Shown here: piece after piece, positions 44,077 to 52,570 of the stretch | How positions within the stretch are numbered: position 1 is the first letter of the stretch | Layout of the letters: each line of letters begins with the position of its first letter | Source of the DNA: JAGNXB01 sp942490895 | GTDB taxonomy: Bacteria > Bacteroidota > Bacteroidia > Chitinophagales > Saprospiraceae | Direction of reading: 5' to 3' | Assembly (NCBI GenBank): GCA_942490895.1 | Contig: CALNZC010000094.1 | Location: forward strand, 135,972-199,971 | DNA: 64,000 nt | The notes under the pieces: model-generated | Seen by the model: only the letters and a program-made list of their open reading frames with translations | Database searches by the model: none | What the model was told of the DNA's origin: nothing | Translations under genes and position numbers: made by a program

Positions 44077-44964
44077 ATGTGGAACCCGATTGTCGTTCGA
44101 ATCCCTTTACTTATACTGACCTTAAGCCTTTGCAATCTGGGTCCCCAGGCCTATGCACAGTTCGCAAAGCCTCACTTCTATATTGGTGCAAATGTAGGTG
44201 GTGGCCTCAGTATCATTGTCAACCAGAACAACTACGGGTTTCCGGAAATGAACTATAACCCGGCCATAGCTACCCAATACGGTGTACATGCAGGTTTGGC
44301 CATGCGCCCCTGGAGTCGGCTCCAAGTTGATTATCAACGGTATCAAGCGACTTACAAATTTCAAGAGACTTACTCCAGTAGTAGCACAGTTGGCACTATT
44401 TCTCTGAGAAAACAGATGGATATCACACTGATCAATATCCCCCTGACCTACCGCCATTATTTTGTTGATCAGGAACTGGTAGATGTGGGCAATGAAAAGT
44501 CCATCAGTATTGCCTTAGAAAAGCGAAACACCTTTTTTATTCTTCTGGGTCCGCAAATCACCCGATTTAAAAAAGCCAGTGTGACCTATCAGATGAACAG
44601 TGGGGCAACGGATTTCAAATGGCAACCGGCTGATTTGATTGACATCAAACCTGGTTTTGACCAGTATGTTCCTGTCCATGAGATTCCAGATCATCTTCCC
44701 TCCGATGGGAGTGATCTTTTTCAGGAGACTATTCTTTGTCTTGTTGGTGGTCTCGGTTGGAACCTCATCCTTTCCCCGGGACTGGAACTTACTCTGGAAG
44801 CACAAGGATACATTTCCGTATTGGATATAAATTCTTCTGAACGCGATCAACAAAACCGCTATTTATGGCGGAGGCGTGTTTATTCTGCTTCAGATCCCGA
44901 TCCGTATTTCCCTTCATCCTTGCAGGTACTTACGTTGAATGCTGGGATACACTATACATTCTAA
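44077..44964 (+). CDS. Outer membrane beta-barrel-like protein, second of tandem pair
   Basis: A 295-residue paralog of the preceding gene, from the ATG at 44077 (MWNPIVVRIPLLILTLSLCN signal peptide, cleavage near AYAQ). A TTG at 44026 in frame would put 17 residues before the signal and is rejected. The C-terminus LNAGIHYTF ends in Phe, as expected for a barrel. IPLTYRHYFV and DLIDIKPGFDQYVPVHEIPDHLP align with the first copy. The tandem arrangement with clear divergence points to an old duplication. Role unknown. Confidence 0.82.
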   Translation: MWNPIVVRIPLLILTLSLCNLGPQAYAQFAKPHFYIGANVGGGLSIIVNQNNYGFPEMNYNPAIATQYGVHAGLAMRPWSRLQVDYQRYQATYKFQETYSSSSTVGTISLRKQMDITLINIPLTYRHYFVDQELVDVGNEKSISIALEKRNTFFILLGPQITRFKKASVTYQMNSGATDFKWQPADLIDIKPGFDQYVPVHEIPDHLPSDGSDLFQETILCLVGGLGWNLILSPGLELTLEAQGYISVLDINSSERDQQNRYLWRRRVYSASDPDPYFPSSLQVLTLNAGIHYTF

Positions 44965-45026
44965 GCCAACGTCGATAAGAGTGAAAGGCATCGTATCATG
45001 AGTAGATGCATACTCATCTGAAGGAA

Positions 45027-46091
45027 TTAAAGTCCCTTCACCACACCCTTGATCTCCTGCTCCTGGTCCATAGGGAAGATGAGCAATGCGTCCGGTTCGT
45101 CGACAACGATCATATTCTGCATTCCCCGGACGACGACGGTTTTTCCGGATTGAACGCGGATCAGATTCCCTTTTGCATCCTGGATAATGGAGCGTCCTGA
45201 CTGGACGGCATTCCCCTGTTCATCTTTTTTCAATTCTGCATGTAGGGAAGCCCAGGTGCCCAGGTCACTCCACCCAATGTCGGCAGGAAGTGTGTAGATA
45301 TTATCGGCTGATTCCATCACAGCATAGTCGATCGAAATATTCGGTGTCAGGGGATACCGCACATCCAGTATCTCATATTCCTCGCTGGAATTATAGGGCA
45401 CTTCAGCCAACAGATCGCAGATGAGAGGAGCGTATTGGCGTAGTGCTTTCACCATACTTTTTCCGGCGAAAATGAAAATGCCAGAATTCCAGATATAGGA
45501 CCCTGCATCCAGGTATTCTTGTGCCGTTTCCAGATCCGGTTTCTCCTTAAATTCTATCACCTTATGAATGCCCGATCCGGATTCTTTACCAAAGTGAATA
45601 TAGCCATACCCTGTATCCGGACGAGAAGGTTGAATGCCCAGGCTGCAAATTGCATCATGGGCTGCAGTAAAGGTCAGAGCAGTGTTGATCCTTGCCAGGA
45701 ATTCTTGCTCTTTCAGAATCAGATGGTCACTGGAGGCGACGACAATATTCGCCTCCGGATCCAGATCCAGGATCTTATAGGTCGCATAGGCCATGCAGGG
45801 AGCCGTGTTATTCCGACTGGGTTCTCCCAGAATATTGTCCTCAGACAGATTGGGAAGTTGACGGGCCACCAAAGATTCGTATTTCCGATTGGTCACGATG
45901 AAGATCCGCTCCTTGGGTACCAGCGGCAGGAATCGCTCGTAGGTCATCTGCAGGAGCGTCTTCCCCAATCCCAGGATATCCAGGAATTGCTTGGGATGCT
46001 CTTCTGTGCTGGCCGGCCAGAAGCGGGTACCTGCCCCTCCGGCCATGATCACCACGTAGGTGTTATCGTTATACTGCAGTCTATCTTTCAT
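45027..46091 (-). CDS. manC: Mannose-1-phosphate guanylyltransferase
   Basis: A 354-residue nucleotidyltransferase making GDP-mannose from GTP and mannose-1-phosphate. It has the pyrophosphorylase loop MAGGAGTRFWPASTEEHPKQFL, SSDHLIL, EFKEKPD and YIWNSGIFIF, and a short C-terminal beta-helix region. It lacks the phosphomannose isomerase domain of long ManC/AlgA proteins. GDP-mannose feeds the gmd and fcl genes downstream in the same cluster. Together they make GDP-fucose for surface polysaccharide. Confidence 0.93.
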   Translation of the reverse strand: MKDRLQYNDNTYVVIMAGGAGTRFWPASTEEHPKQFLDILGLGKTLLQMTYERFLPLVPKERIFIVTNRKYESLVARQLPNLSEDNILGEPSRNNTAPCMAYATYKILDLDPEANIVVASSDHLILKEQEFLARINTALTFTAAHDAICSLGIQPSRPDTGYGYIHFGKESGSGIHKVIEFKEKPDLETAQEYLDAGSYIWNSGIFIFAGKSMVKALRQYAPLICDLLAEVPYNSSEEYEILDVRYPLTPNISIDYAVMESADNIYTLPADIGWSDLGTWASLHAELKKDEQGNAVQSGRSIIQDAKGNLIRVQSGKTVVVRGMQNMIVVDEPDALLIFPMDQEQEIKGVVKGL

Positions 46092-46218
46092 TACGCGTTT
46101 GGCTGTTCAAGGTTCAAGGCGGAGCTGGCGCTCCACTGTCTTAGAGTACAACGTTAAGTAGTGGGTTCCTTGATTCCTGTGTTCCTGATTCCTAATTCCT
46201 GAAGTGTCGGGCCCGCGA

Positions 46219-46608
46219 TTATTTGAACTTATTCCCTTTGTTTTCGTTGTTCTTCAAATAGCGTATAAACGAAGCAATTTTCGCAGAAAGGTAGAGTGCT
46301 TTCTCTTGCCAATCTTTGAATTCTTCTTCCGTAATCAGGTCACGATCTAATGCACGATAAAGTTGTGAACGGGTCTCGCCACACGATCCCTTGGCAATGG
46401 AAAGGAATTGAATGAATTCCCTGTTTCCGTCTCGTTCAAACCCCTCTGCAATATTATCTGATATTGAACCGGATGATCTCCGTATTTGATCGATCAGATC
46501 AAACTGTTTGTACCACTTGTCAGAACCTGAAATATCGGCAATCTCTTTGGCGAGGTCTCGTCCGAGTTGCCAGATCTCCATATCCTCAAATCGTTGAATG
46601 GTGGCCAT
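46219..46608 (-). CDS. Four-helix bundle protein (23S rRNA intervening-sequence type)
   Basis: A 129-residue helical protein: MATIQRFEDMEIWQLGRDLAKEI, QIRRSSGSISDNIAEGFER, EFIQFLSIAKGSCGETRSQLYRALD. This matches the S23/IVP four-helix bundle family, first met in 23S rRNA intervening sequences, but very often found in polysaccharide clusters of Bacteroidota with no rRNA link. Function unknown. Located between manC and fcl in the same orientation. Confidence 0.9.
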   Translation of the reverse strand: MATIQRFEDMEIWQLGRDLAKEIADISGSDKWYKQFDLIDQIRRSSGSISDNIAEGFERDGNREFIQFLSIAKGSCGETRSQLYRALDRDLITEEEFKDWQEKALYLSAKIASFIRYLKNNENKGNKFK

Positions 46609-46759
46609 GGATCAAAGATACGATGACTAACCAGGAATCCAGCTGCGGAAAGCAGGCGGAAAGCAGATACAAGTTTCACGAAACCAAAGGAATTGCCAAT
46701 CACTAGATCCAGGTGCTGTGTGGGAACAACTCCAAGAGTACTATTCAGATATTTAGCGT

Positions 46760-47659
46760 TTAAACCCAGTCAATTTCATTCGATGTTAGGAGGGATGCAT
46801 ACACCGAATGAATACCTTCACGCAGATTGATACGGTGTTTCCAACCCAATCCGTGCAATTTCGAGACATCCATCAGCTTGCGGGGTGTGCCGTCCGGCTT
46901 GGTGGTGTCGTGGACTATATCACCGGTATAACCGACAATATCCTTGATCAGGAGGGCGAGATCCTTGATAGACAGGTCGGTCCCAGTGCCTATGTTGAGG
47001 AAGCCCGGTTCATCCCATTCCTGCATCAGAAAAAAACAAGCATCTGCCAGATCATCGACATGGAGGAACTCCCGCTTGGGGCTACCTGTGCCCCACATAC
47101 TGACTGAGGGCGATCCATTTTTCTTAGCCTCGTGGAATTTGCGGATCAGTGCCGGCAGGACATGGGAGGATTTCAGGTCGTAATTATCATTCGGACCATA
47201 CAGGTTTGTGGGCATTACGGATATGGCAGAAAATCCATACTGACTGCGATACGCATCGCACATTTTGATGCCGGCGATCTTGGCGATGGCATAGGGTTCG
47301 TTGGTAGGCTCCAGCAGGCCAGTTAGAAGTGCATCTTCCTTTAACGGCTGTGGCGCAAGTTTAGGATAGATGCAAGAAGACCCCAGGAAGAGTAATTTCT
47401 TCGCTCCATACTGCCAGGCGGAGTGAATGATATTATTCTGGATCTGCAGGTTGTCATACAGGAACTCGGCGCGGTAGGTGTTGTTGGCCAGAATGCCGCC
47501 CACTTTCGCCGCTGCCAGAAAGACATAGTCCGGCTTTTCCTTGCGGAAGAATTCTTCGACTTCCGTCTGTCGGCGGAGGTCCAGTTGCGCGGAGGTGCGG
47601 AGGGTGAAGTTGGTGTAGCCTTCGGCCTGTAGCTTGCGCAGGATGGCGGAGCCGACCAT
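46760..47659 (-). CDS. fcl: GDP-L-fucose synthase
   Basis: A 299-residue short-chain dehydrogenase: MVGSAILRKLQ, FLAAAKVGGILANNTYRAEF, FLGSSCIYPK, YAIAKIAGIKMCDAYRSQYG (catalytic YxxxK), and HVDDLADACFFLM. It epimerises and reduces GDP-4-keto-6-deoxymannose to GDP-L-fucose. The N-terminal NAD-binding KIYIAGHRG is encoded in frame just upstream (to about 47687), but no start codon precedes it before the TAA; the ATG at 47659 is the only start and cuts into the glycine motif. Either the start codon was mutated or a base is missing in the assembly. Confidence 0.88.
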   Translation of the reverse strand: MVGSAILRKLQAEGYTNFTLRTSAQLDLRRQTEVEEFFRKEKPDYVFLAAAKVGGILANNTYRAEFLYDNLQIQNNIIHSAWQYGAKKLLFLGSSCIYPKLAPQPLKEDALLTGLLEPTNEPYAIAKIAGIKMCDAYRSQYGFSAISVMPTNLYGPNDNYDLKSSHVLPALIRKFHEAKKNGSPSVSMWGTGSPKREFLHVDDLADACFFLMQEWDEPGFLNIGTGTDLSIKDLALLIKDIVGYTGDIVHDTTKPDGTPRKLMDVSKLHGLGWKHRINLREGIHSVYASLLTSNEIDWV

Positions 47660-47963
47660 GCCGCGGTGACCTGCGATGTATATTTTAGCGTTTGATTGGG
47701 TTTATATTTTCTCGCACTAAGTCACTCAGGGCGCTATTTTTATACCCATATTGATTCAAGCTCATTCAATAAAGAATGATATTGAATTCTTTATTAAAAA
47801 ATTATGCCATAGTTAAGGCGCAAAGCGATTTTCGTTACAGAGTCCATTCACTACTCGTTTGCCCATTACATTGAAATTCAATACACCCAATCACATTTCA
47901 GTAAGCTATAAATAGGATAGAAATGTTTTGAAATGATCGAGATTCAAGTTTCCTAGTACCAGT

Positions 47964-48374
47964 TCAATCCGGCAATTGTTTGAAATATTCATTTACTAAA
48001 GGGACCAAACCTTCATGTGTGATATTTCCAACATTGAAATTGATTAATAATCCTTTGGGCTTTTTCAACAGCTTCATATAAGTCAGTAATTGTGCTTTAA
48101 AAACTGGAGCTAATTCTTCGACTGCCTTTAGCTCAACAATGACCAGGTCATCAACCAGTAAGTCAATGCGATAATTGGATTTAAGGGCAACTCCTTTATA
48201 GTTAACAGGTACCTCTAATTGACGTTTAACGATAAATCCATTTGACTCCAACTCCATGACGAGACTCTCTTCATAGATATTCTCTAGAAGCCCTGGTCCA
48301 AGTTCCTTGTGAACTTCAATTGCACTACCTACAATTCTATAGGCAATCTCATTGATCTCACTTTTGCTCTTCAT
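47964..48374 (-). CDS. GxxExxY family protein
   Basis: A 136-residue protein, MKSKSEINEIAYRIVGSAIEVHKELGPGLLENIYEESLVMEL, with IDLLVDDLVIVELKAVEEL and GLLINFNVG. This is the GxxExxY family (PD-(D/E)xK-like core with the E-x-K motif in VELKA), of unknown function and abundant in polysaccharide and mobile regions. It sits between the fcl and gmd genes, where it looks inserted. The flanking AT-rich gap 47690-47963 has no gene. Confidence 0.9.
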   Translation of the reverse strand: MKSKSEINEIAYRIVGSAIEVHKELGPGLLENIYEESLVMELESNGFIVKRQLEVPVNYKGVALKSNYRIDLLVDDLVIVELKAVEELAPVFKAQLLTYMKLLKKPKGLLINFNVGNITHEGLVPLVNEYFKQLPD

Positions 48375-48403
48375 AATCCTTAGTGAACTTAGTGCCTTAG
48401 TGG

Positions 48404-49517
48404 TTATTCAAATTCATTCTTCACATCAAAGCCGTGCTCCCGCAGGAGCGCATCCTTCTTGAATACCTCCAGGTCTGACTGCACCATTTCACTGACCATC
48501 TCCTGTAGAGACGTGGTCGCTGACCAGCCGAGTTTTTCTTTGGCTTTTGTCGGATCTCCGATGAGGAGTTCGACTTCGGCGGGGCGGAAGTAGCGGGGAT
48601 CGACGGCGAGAACTTCTGTACCGGGGTGGAGAGTGGGGTGTGGAGAGTGGAGGGTAGAGATGACTGCTTTTTCATCCACTCCTTTTCCCTTGAACTCCAG
48701 TTCGATGCCGACTTCCCGGAAGGCCATGCGCACAAATTCGCGGACGGACGTGGTGACACCGGTCGCCAGCACAAAGTCCTCAGGGGTATCCTGCTGAAGC
48801 ATGAGGTACATTCCTTCGACATAGTCGCGGGCGTGGCCCCAGTCGCGCTGAGCATCCAGGTTGCCGAGCCAGAACTTGTCTTGAAGGCCCGAGGGCAATA
48901 CGTGCTACCGCCCGGGTGATCTTCCGGGTGACGAAGGTCTCCCCACGGATGGGGGATTCATGGTTGAAGAGGATGCCATTGCAGGCGTACATATTGTAAG
49001 CTTCGCGATAGTTCACGGCGATCCAATAGGCATATAGCTTGGCCACGCCGTAGGGTGATCGGGGGTAGAAGGGCGTGGTTTCACTTTGGGGCACTTCCTG
49101 GACCAGTCCGTACAGTTCGGACGTGGAAGCCTGATAGTAGCGGGTCTTTTCCTGCAGTCCGAGCAGGCGGATCGCTTCCAGGAGACGAAGGGCGCCAAGC
49201 GCATCGACATTGGCAGTATACTCCGGCGTTTCGAAGCTGACCTGTACATGGGATTGGGCACCGAGGTTGTAGACTTCATCCGGTTGCACCTCCTGCATGA
49301 TGCGGATGAGATTGGTGGCATCAGTCAGATCGCCATAATGGAGGATAAAGTGGGCGTTGTCCACATGAGGATCCTCATAGATATGGTCTACCCGTTGGGT
49401 GTTGAAGAGAGAAGCCCGGCGCTTGATGCCATGGACGGTATAGCCCTTTTTGAGGAGGGATTCGGCGAGATAGGCGCCATCCTGGCCGGTGACACCGGTG
49501 ATGAGTGCAGTTTTCAT
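48404..49517 (-). pseudogene. gmd: GDP-mannose 4,6-dehydratase, single-base frameshift
   Basis: The first frame (49517-48780) gives MKTALITGVTGQDGAYLAESLLKKGY, YQASTSELYG, the catalytic YGVAK of SPYGVAKLYAYW and ends off-family after VARIALG; the second frame (48898-48404) continues correctly with LQDKFWLGNLDAQRDWGHARDYVEGMY to the C-terminus. The shift lies in GGCCC at 48886-48890, one base too many. Restored, the protein would be about 370 residues, the usual size, and would convert GDP-mannose to GDP-4-keto-6-deoxymannose, the step before Fcl. Homopolymer position suggests a sequence error as much as a true mutation. Confidence 0.85.
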
Positions 49518-49883
49518 AATTCCTGGTTGCGGGGTAAAGGTCGGAAAATGACGGGGATCGGTTGGCGGTTGTCAGTTGTTTTGACCACTGAGTCACTAAG
49601 TACACTGAAATAACGATTCCATGGAAGGCTCGCCTGCGCCATTCCTATCATCAGAGATGGATAAGGACACTAAGAGACTCTATAACCAAAAACTCTTAGT
49701 GGACTACTTCGTATTCCAGCAAATGCCCATTCTCCGGGAAGAATCAATATCTCACCTGGACGACCACCTTAGTGCCTAAGTGGTAAATCACAGGTTAGAT
49801 AATCCTTATCATCCAATATAGAATTCAACCTGGCAAATTCCTGCCGGCAAACAGGCAAGAACCGCAGAAACCATGAATTCATT
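49518..49883. other. Intergenic stretch upstream of gmd
   Basis: About 365 bp between the gmd start and the duplicated gene ends. It holds short remnants such as GACTAACTTCG-like text and words also found near 47730 (ACTAAGTCACT...). No gene or clear promoter is supported. Confidence 0.35.
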
Positions 49884-50308
49884 AGCGATTTACCCAGGCC
49901 AATTCTGCATGGCCGGCATATTCGTGGAAGACCTTCTGCATGAGCATGACTTTTCGCATGGGAGGGCCACAAGTTGTAGGTCCACCGATCCGGGGAGGAT
50001 GGAAAATGAGAGCTATCAGGTCTTGGCGCCTGTGATAACCTCATCCCCAACCCTTCTCCTTTTCAAGGAGAAGGGAGCTAATGATCTCTAAAATGATTGA
50101 CCCAGGCCAGTTCGGCATGACCGGCGTATTCGTGGAAGACCTTCTGCATGATGGAGATCTTACGCATGGAGGGGCGCCAGTGGTAAGTCCACCGATCGGG
50201 GTTGATCTTGATGAGGTTGTTGGCGGAAAGAGGAAAAATCAGGTTTTGGCATCCGTAATAACCTCACCCCAGCCCTCTCCACTCGTGGAGAGGGAGCTAA
50301 TTATCTTT
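49884..50308 (-). repeat. Two decayed tandem copies of the 3' end of the DUF218 gene
   Basis: The 3' end of the adjacent DUF218 gene (50315-50455) is repeated as copy B (50094-50235, encoding NPDRWTYHWRPSMRKISIMQ and HEYAGHAELAW) and copy C (49884-50000, frame broken). Each copy is about 100-140 bp and is followed on the plus strand by ATAACCTCA...GGAGAGGGAG-type arms (50034-50078 and 50257-50297), giving a unit of about 215 bp. Confidence 0.75.
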
Positions 50309-51070
50309 TTAACGGCTTGACCAGGCGTGTTCGGCGAGGCCGGCGTACTCGTGGAAGACCTTCTGCATGATGGAGATCTTACGCATGGAAGGGCGCCAAT
50401 GGTAGGTCCACCGATCGGGATTGATCTTGATCATATGATTGGCGGGGGCAGGAACGGGGTGTAATCCCTGGTACTGGAACCAGCCCATAGCACGGGGGAG
50501 ATGGAGAGCACTGGTGACCAGGATGATCTGGTTTGAGGATCCAAATCGGGCGAGGTATGCGGCTGCTTCTTCCCGGGTGGTAGTTGGTGTGGGCAGCCAC
50601 AAGGTATCTGAAGGGGACACACCCAATTCTACTGCTGTGGTGGCCAGGAGCTCTCCTTGTGAGCGATTGCCACGGATGGAAAATCCGCTGGTCACCAGTT
50701 GACTACCGGGAATCTGGTGATGGAGTCGAATTCCTTCAACGACCCTGGAAAGAGCATCTCCACTGAGTTGATCTGCGGTGGTGACTCCTTCTCCCACGGA
50801 AGCACCTCCGCCCAGGACGACAATATGGATCGGTCGATGGGAATCCAGCTGGACTGCCTGAGGATCGATTACTGGATATGTGTATTCCAGTTGTTTGGCT
50901 AAAAAGGTAGACAAGGGAGTGATCGCCATAATGGCAATCCATGACCCGGACAGAATAAAACAAATTCTAGCCTGATGTGGACGCTCTTTCCATTGGAACC
51001 ACATGCCGATGCCTATAACGGCCAATGCCAGGAATAGAGGGTCGATGAGGATATTGAGGAGGAAGCGCAT
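50309..51070 (-). CDS. YdcF/ElyC-like DUF218 membrane protein
   Basis: A 253-residue protein with two N-terminal membrane helices (about 7-23 and 35-53) and a periplasmic or cytoplasmic DUF218 domain: PIHIVVLGGGASVGEG, SQGELLATTAVELGV, TTREEAAAYLARFG, ILVTSALHLPRAMGWFQYQG. ElyC/SanA-type DUF218 proteins affect cell-envelope and polysaccharide precursor balance, with an unclear reaction. Its position in a polysaccharide region fits. The 3' end has been tandemly duplicated downstream. Confidence 0.88.
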   Translation of the reverse strand: MRFLLNILIDPLFLALAVIGIGMWFQWKERPHQARICFILSGSWIAIMAITPLSTFLAKQLEYTYPVIDPQAVQLDSHRPIHIVVLGGGASVGEGVTTADQLSGDALSRVVEGIRLHHQIPGSQLVTSGFSIRGNRSQGELLATTAVELGVSPSDTLWLPTPTTTREEAAAYLARFGSSNQIILVTSALHLPRAMGWFQYQGLHPVPAPANHMIKINPDRWTYHWRPSMRKISIMQKVFHEYAGLAEHAWSSR

Positions 51071-51145
51071 GAACCTTGAGTGAATTGTAAAGATGGGAAA
51101 TTAGGACAATGCATTCCGAAAGGAGCCGGGAAGGTCCCAGTGAGA

Positions 51146-51337
51146 TCAATCGAGCGGCAGGAGAATTTCGGGATCCAGATTCATGTATTGGCAATATTCA
51201 TATACCGTGATAGGCTGGTGGGGTTGTTTCCCCAGATCAAGACGGATGCGGGCGAGAATCGCCTGACAGGACCGTTTGCTTTTCCCGGTCCATACCATCA
51301 AGTCACTTGAATAGGTGCAAATGCGTTGCTTCTTCAT
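51146..51337 (-). CDS. Small HTH-like protein
   Basis: A 63-residue protein: MKKQRICTYSSDLMVWTGKSKRSCQAILARIRLDLGKQPHQPITVYEYCQYMNLDPEILLPLD. Central text VWTGKSKRSCQAILARIR looks like a helix-turn-helix with a basic recognition helix and resembles small helix-turn-helix proteins recurrent in Bacteroidota genomes. It is transcribed away from the 51809 gene. The 470 bp between them carry two direct-repeat arrays that it might bind. This regulatory link is inference. Confidence 0.6.
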   Translation of the reverse strand: MKKQRICTYSSDLMVWTGKSKRSCQAILARIRLDLGKQPHQPITVYEYCQYMNLDPEILLPLD

Positions 51338-51474
51338 TTCAGAACATTGGTGAACAATGGGTCCACCAGCCTGAAAACTGCCGGTGGACCGAACCTGTTA
51401 CACCCATTCACTTGAGCAACGATGGGAAATCTTGTTCTCTGGACTGCACACCAGAAGGTGAACAGTACCCATTA

Positions 51475-51518
51475 TACCCTTTACATACCCTTTAAGTACC
51501 CTTTAAGTACCCTTCAGG
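51475..51518. repeat. Four 11-bp tandem repeats TACCCTTTAAG
   Basis: TACCCTTTACA (51475-51485), TACCCTTTAAG (51486-51496), TACCCTTTAAG (51497-51507) and TACCCTTCAGG (51508-51518) form an exact 11-bp tandem array, with a fifth partial unit TACCCATTA at 51466. Units of 11 bp approach the helical turn, so each is on the same DNA face. Confidence 0.8.
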
Positions 51519-51640
51519 TGGATCAGGCGAACAATGTCCTGAACGGACATTTTCATCAGCACTTATAACGGAGCGAATATTCGCAATATTATATGTCCAG
51601 GTATGTCAAAAAGGGTAAAATGCGCAGAAAACGACGTTTT

Positions 51641-51714
51641 GCATCAAAAATGACGCAAGGGTGCAAAAAAGCGCAAAATAGTGCAAAACGCGCATTGTCA
51701 ATAAGTTATACACA
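51641..51714. repeat. 10-bp phased GYGCAAAA repeats with DnaA-box-like site
   Basis: GTGCAAAAAA (51661), GCGCAAAATA (51671) and GTGCAAAACG (51681) repeat at exactly 10 bp, with weaker related words at 51641 (GCATCAAAAA) and 51651 (TGACGCAAGG). TTATACACA at 51706-51714 matches the DnaA-box consensus TTATNCACA. It could be an operator cluster or replication-origin-like element. Confidence 0.7.
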
Positions 51715-51808
51715 AGATTGGGGTGTGATCAGGGCGTTATAATATGGACAGGGGTAATACCATGCCGGCTAAACAGATGCCCCGATTTTTCACTTAAAAT
51801 TCAATGTT

Positions 51809-52558
51809 ATGGCAAAGCAAAAGAGTTTATTCAAGGTCCAGGGCACTCTGGATGATGTGACGTTCTACCAATTGGACGGACAACATTACATCAAAAAGAA
51901 GACCCAGTTGGACGGTAATCGGGTCAAGAATGACCCCGCCTTCCAGCGCACCCAGGAGAACTTCAAGGAGTTCGGCACGGTAGGGGTGGTGGCGAGGCAG
52001 ATCCGGGAGGCCTTTACCAAGATGGTAAAAAAGACGGCTGATCCACGGATGATCTCCCGCCTCAACAAGGTGTTGCATGCGATCAAGAAGCTGGACACCA
52101 CACAACCCCGTGGCAGCCGTTCCCCGATCATGGGATTGGAAACCGCAGAAGGCAAGGTGTTACTGACCGGTTTCAATTTCAACCGGGATGCGGCGGTTCG
52201 ATCACTGCTCAAAGCCACTCCGTTGATCGATCCGGCCACATGGGACATTTCGATCCCGGGGTTCATTCCGGGTGACAACCTGAATCCACCACCCTCGGCT
52301 ACTCACTTTCAGTTGAGTGCAGCATGGTCACGGATCGATTTTACCAATGACGTCCATCAGACGGTGCAAACTGTTTTGGATGTGGCACCCATTGACCAGG
52401 TGGCGCAGGACCTGATCCTTTCTCCTTCTGAACCACTGAGCGGTGACGGCCGGGATCTCGTCGTCCTTCAGGTGACGTTCTTGATGGAAGAAGGAGGCAG
52501 CCTGTATGCCCTGAACGACAGTAGCGCCAAAGCGGCTGCTATTGTCGCCGTCTCCTAA
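51809..52558 (+). CDS. Conserved unknown protein (FKVQGTLDDVTFY family), intact copy
   Basis: A 249-residue protein starting MAKQKSLFKVQGTLDDVTFYQLDG, followed by YIKKKTQLDGNRVKNDPAFQRTQENFKEFG and a helical middle, then a beta-rich C-terminal half. A second member is encoded at 54332. The opening sequence is one I recall from many Bacteroidota, often in several copies per genome, with no assigned function; it has no signal peptide. It is first of four genes (this, DUF5675, two small membrane proteins) closed by a terminator at 53506-53544. Confidence 0.75.
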   Translation: MAKQKSLFKVQGTLDDVTFYQLDGQHYIKKKTQLDGNRVKNDPAFQRTQENFKEFGTVGVVARQIREAFTKMVKKTADPRMISRLNKVLHAIKKLDTTQPRGSRSPIMGLETAEGKVLLTGFNFNRDAAVRSLLKATPLIDPATWDISIPGFIPGDNLNPPPSATHFQLSAAWSRIDFTNDVHQTVQTVLDVAPIDQVAQDLILSPSEPLSGDGRDLVVLQVTFLMEEGGSLYALNDSSAKAAAIVAVS

Positions 52559-52570
52559 GGGAGACCGCCC

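Noticed and set aside
46219..46608. Evidence for a 23S rRNA intervening sequence
   Set aside because: Only the four-helix bundle gene is here; no rRNA sequence surrounds it.
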